The notes below the pieces were generated by a model that saw only the letters and a program-made list of their open reading frames with translations, searched no databases and was not told the DNA's origin. A stretch of DNA of 20,952 bases from a virus, in the IMG/VR virus record IMGVR_UViG_3300031774_000196, positions 1-20,952 of that record; one strand, 5' to 3'. The translations under genes were made by a program, and so were the position numbers. This document shows, one piece after another, positions 19,901-20,952 of the stretch; position 1 is the stretch's first letter; each line of letters opens with the position of its first letter.

Positions 19901-20952
19901 TTATTCAAAAAACTCAGTAAGTGTATTTGTCTTCTGTACACGCGCTACGCGTCTACGCGCGCATGCACGCTCGTCTTCACGTATCTGTAGGTATACACCG
20001 AACTGACAAGACAAAACTTCAGTCCCGTAGTACTTGAGAGAATCCTGTTCGAACTCAAACAATTTAGTACCATCTTTTTTATTTATATTGAAAGCTTTAG
20101 GATGGAATACTACATTTTCTGTAAGTCCAATCTCATCGCTATTTTCTCTCATAAAATAAATTGCTTCATCATATAATTTCTTTGGAGCATCTGGCCACAT
20201 TAATTGTATTGTATATACAGCTCCTGGACCAGGCGAAACAAATCTTTGGTCATGATGATACTTCATTTGTGGTAATACAGATGAAGAAGCAGCTCCATGA
20301 AATCCGTAATAATGTCCAATGCCAGGTTGTTCTCTTAAAAGAGTATATATTTCTGACATATGATTACATTGTTGCATTCTTTCTAAGAAACCAGTATCTC
20401 TAAAAGAAGATACCCATTCACATACATCAAACGCATGAAACTTTCTATCTGGTTGATTATAATATTCTCTACAGTAGTTTCTTGATGCTGTTTGAATAGA
20501 TGTATGTAATTCTGTTGTTCCCCAAATTGGTTGCTTATTCTTAACAGCTTTATCTAAATTAGCTTTAATAAACGCTTTATAATCGTTATCTTTATCTGCT
20601 ATTCTATCAAAATCTACAAACTCATTATCTTGACCTGATGCAAGAAAATGAACTCCTCTTCCACCATAGAAATGAGATATAAATGTATTACCAACGATAT
20701 TCATAAGTGACATATCAGCACTAGCAATTTCAGTACCAATAAATCTCATACGGTCATCAAGTGTAATTGTTGGATGAAAATATTCTACGTCTTCATGTAA
20801 TCCAAAATCATTCTTGCCATGACGATTTACTGATTCGTATTTCTCATCGATATAACCAAGTTGTATATTAGACCTTTCATTGATTTTATATAGAAACCAA
20901 TTGAACTCTTTCATAAGTTCTTTATCGTAATTCAACCAATCGTAATTATATT
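19901..20952 (-). CDS. Glycosylase/pyrophosphorylase-like protein of the base-hypermodification superfamily, 5'-truncated by window edge
   Basis: The frame stays open to the window edge; a TTG at 20935 is a possible start, but the gene probably begins upstream. At least 344 residues are present. FYGGRGVHFLASGQ and then PGIGHYYGFHGAASSSVLPQ, HHDQRFVSPGPGAVYTIQLM resemble the helix-hairpin-helix, glycosylase-like proteins described for 5-hydroxymethyluracil kinase and alpha-glutamyl/putrescinyl-thymine pyrophosphorylase systems. These act in thymine hypermodification. HxD/HDQ and GPGA may form the active region. With the SGNH-like and methyltransferase genes it suggests a DNA-modification locus, though no dUMP hydroxymethylase is in view. 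The Arg-rich C-terminus (EDERACARRRVARVQ) comes from a CpG-dense patch. Confidence 0.6.
   Translation of the reverse strand, partial: YNYDWLNYDKELMKEFNWFLYKINERSNIQLGYIDEKYESVNRHGKNDFGLHEDVEYFHPTITLDDRMRFIGTEIASADMSLMNIVGNTFISHFYGGRGVHFLASGQDNEFVDFDRIADKDNDYKAFIKANLDKAVKNKQPIWGTTELHTSIQTASRNYCREYYNQPDRKFHAFDVCEWVSSFRDTGFLERMQQCNHMSEIYTLLREQPGIGHYYGFHGAASSSVLPQMKYHHDQRFVSPGPGAVYTIQLMWPDAPKKLYDEAIYFMRENSDEIGLTENVVFHPKAFNINKKDGTKLFEFEQDSLKYYGTEVLSCQFGVYLQIREDERACARRRVARVQKTNTLTEFFE
19937..19972. other. CpG-dense patch within the 3' end of the glycosylase-like gene
   Basis: About 36 bases with many CG/GCG steps (ACGCG occurs repeatedly, including one ACGCGT) in otherwise AT-rich DNA. The codons used (GCG, CGC, CGT) are rare in the neighbouring genes, and the encoded peptide ERACARRRVARV is very basic. 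Confidence 0.6.

Noticed and set aside
19904-19926. GAGTTTT / AAAACTC inverted repeat after the glycosylase-like gene, considered as a terminator
   Set aside because: AT-rich stem, long loop, no U-run afterwards, and it overlaps a promoter.
1-20952. tRNA genes, CRISPR arrays, insertion sequences, toxin-antitoxin pairs
   Set aside because: No cloverleaf, regular repeat-spacer pattern, transposase motif or paired small-gene signature was found by reading.

Overview
The window is part of the genome of a T4-like (myovirus) bacteriophage, probably of a marine proteobacterium. All recognisable genes lie on the minus strand, are densely packed with ATGA or TAATG overlaps, and are AT-rich. The marker genes are nrdA (partial), a Rz/Rz1-type spanin pair, uvsX, gp41 helicase, a phage-borne ribosomal protein bS21, a divergent C5-cytosine methyltransferase and a glycosylase-like protein of the DNA-hypermodification superfamily. 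No tRNA, CRISPR or insertion sequence was seen. The host cannot be named from this sequence.

Layout in the direction of transcription (high to low coordinates). (1) 20952-17696: DNA-modification block, with a glycosylase/pyrophosphorylase-like protein, an SGNH-like protein and a C5-cytosine methyltransferase. (2) 17662-14451: replication/recombination operon, bS21 - uvsX - unknown - gp41 helicase - small membrane protein, flanked by a promoter at 17723-17695 and a hairpin at 14426-14408. (3) 14290-13383: four small early-type unknown genes behind another promoter. (4) 13341-2427: a long cassette opened by a T4-type late promoter (13377-13370). It holds a possible nuclease, a ligase-like nucleotidyltransferase, a HIGH-motif nucleotidyltransferase, modular lysine-rich proteins, small membrane proteins, a cupin and unknowns. 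(5) 2425-1110: a small unknown, an acyl carrier protein, then inner- and outer-membrane spanins. (6) A small membrane-associated protein and the start of nrdA behind its own promoter.

The main discovery is in cassette 4. Many of its proteins begin with a short related leader (M-K/I/R-T/S/N-F/L-K/N-E/x...) that ends in [L/I]-x-E followed by A or G. This is the form of the T4 capsid targeting sequence and of the gp21 prohead-protease cleavage site. Seven genes match strictly and several more loosely. The leaders are carried by enzyme-like proteins as well as small unknown and membrane proteins. Three larger proteins also contain repeated internal N-E-S-[VI]-x-E or x-N-E|[AG] linkers between small modules, as if they were polyproteins. 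I infer a capsid-packaged, protease-matured cargo set that is ejected with the DNA.

A second pattern is four near-identical promoters (TTTACA, 17-nt spacer, TGn-TATAAT) before nrdA, the early small genes, bS21/uvsX and the SGNH-like gene. Two lie so close to the start codon that the mRNAs would be leaderless or nearly so.
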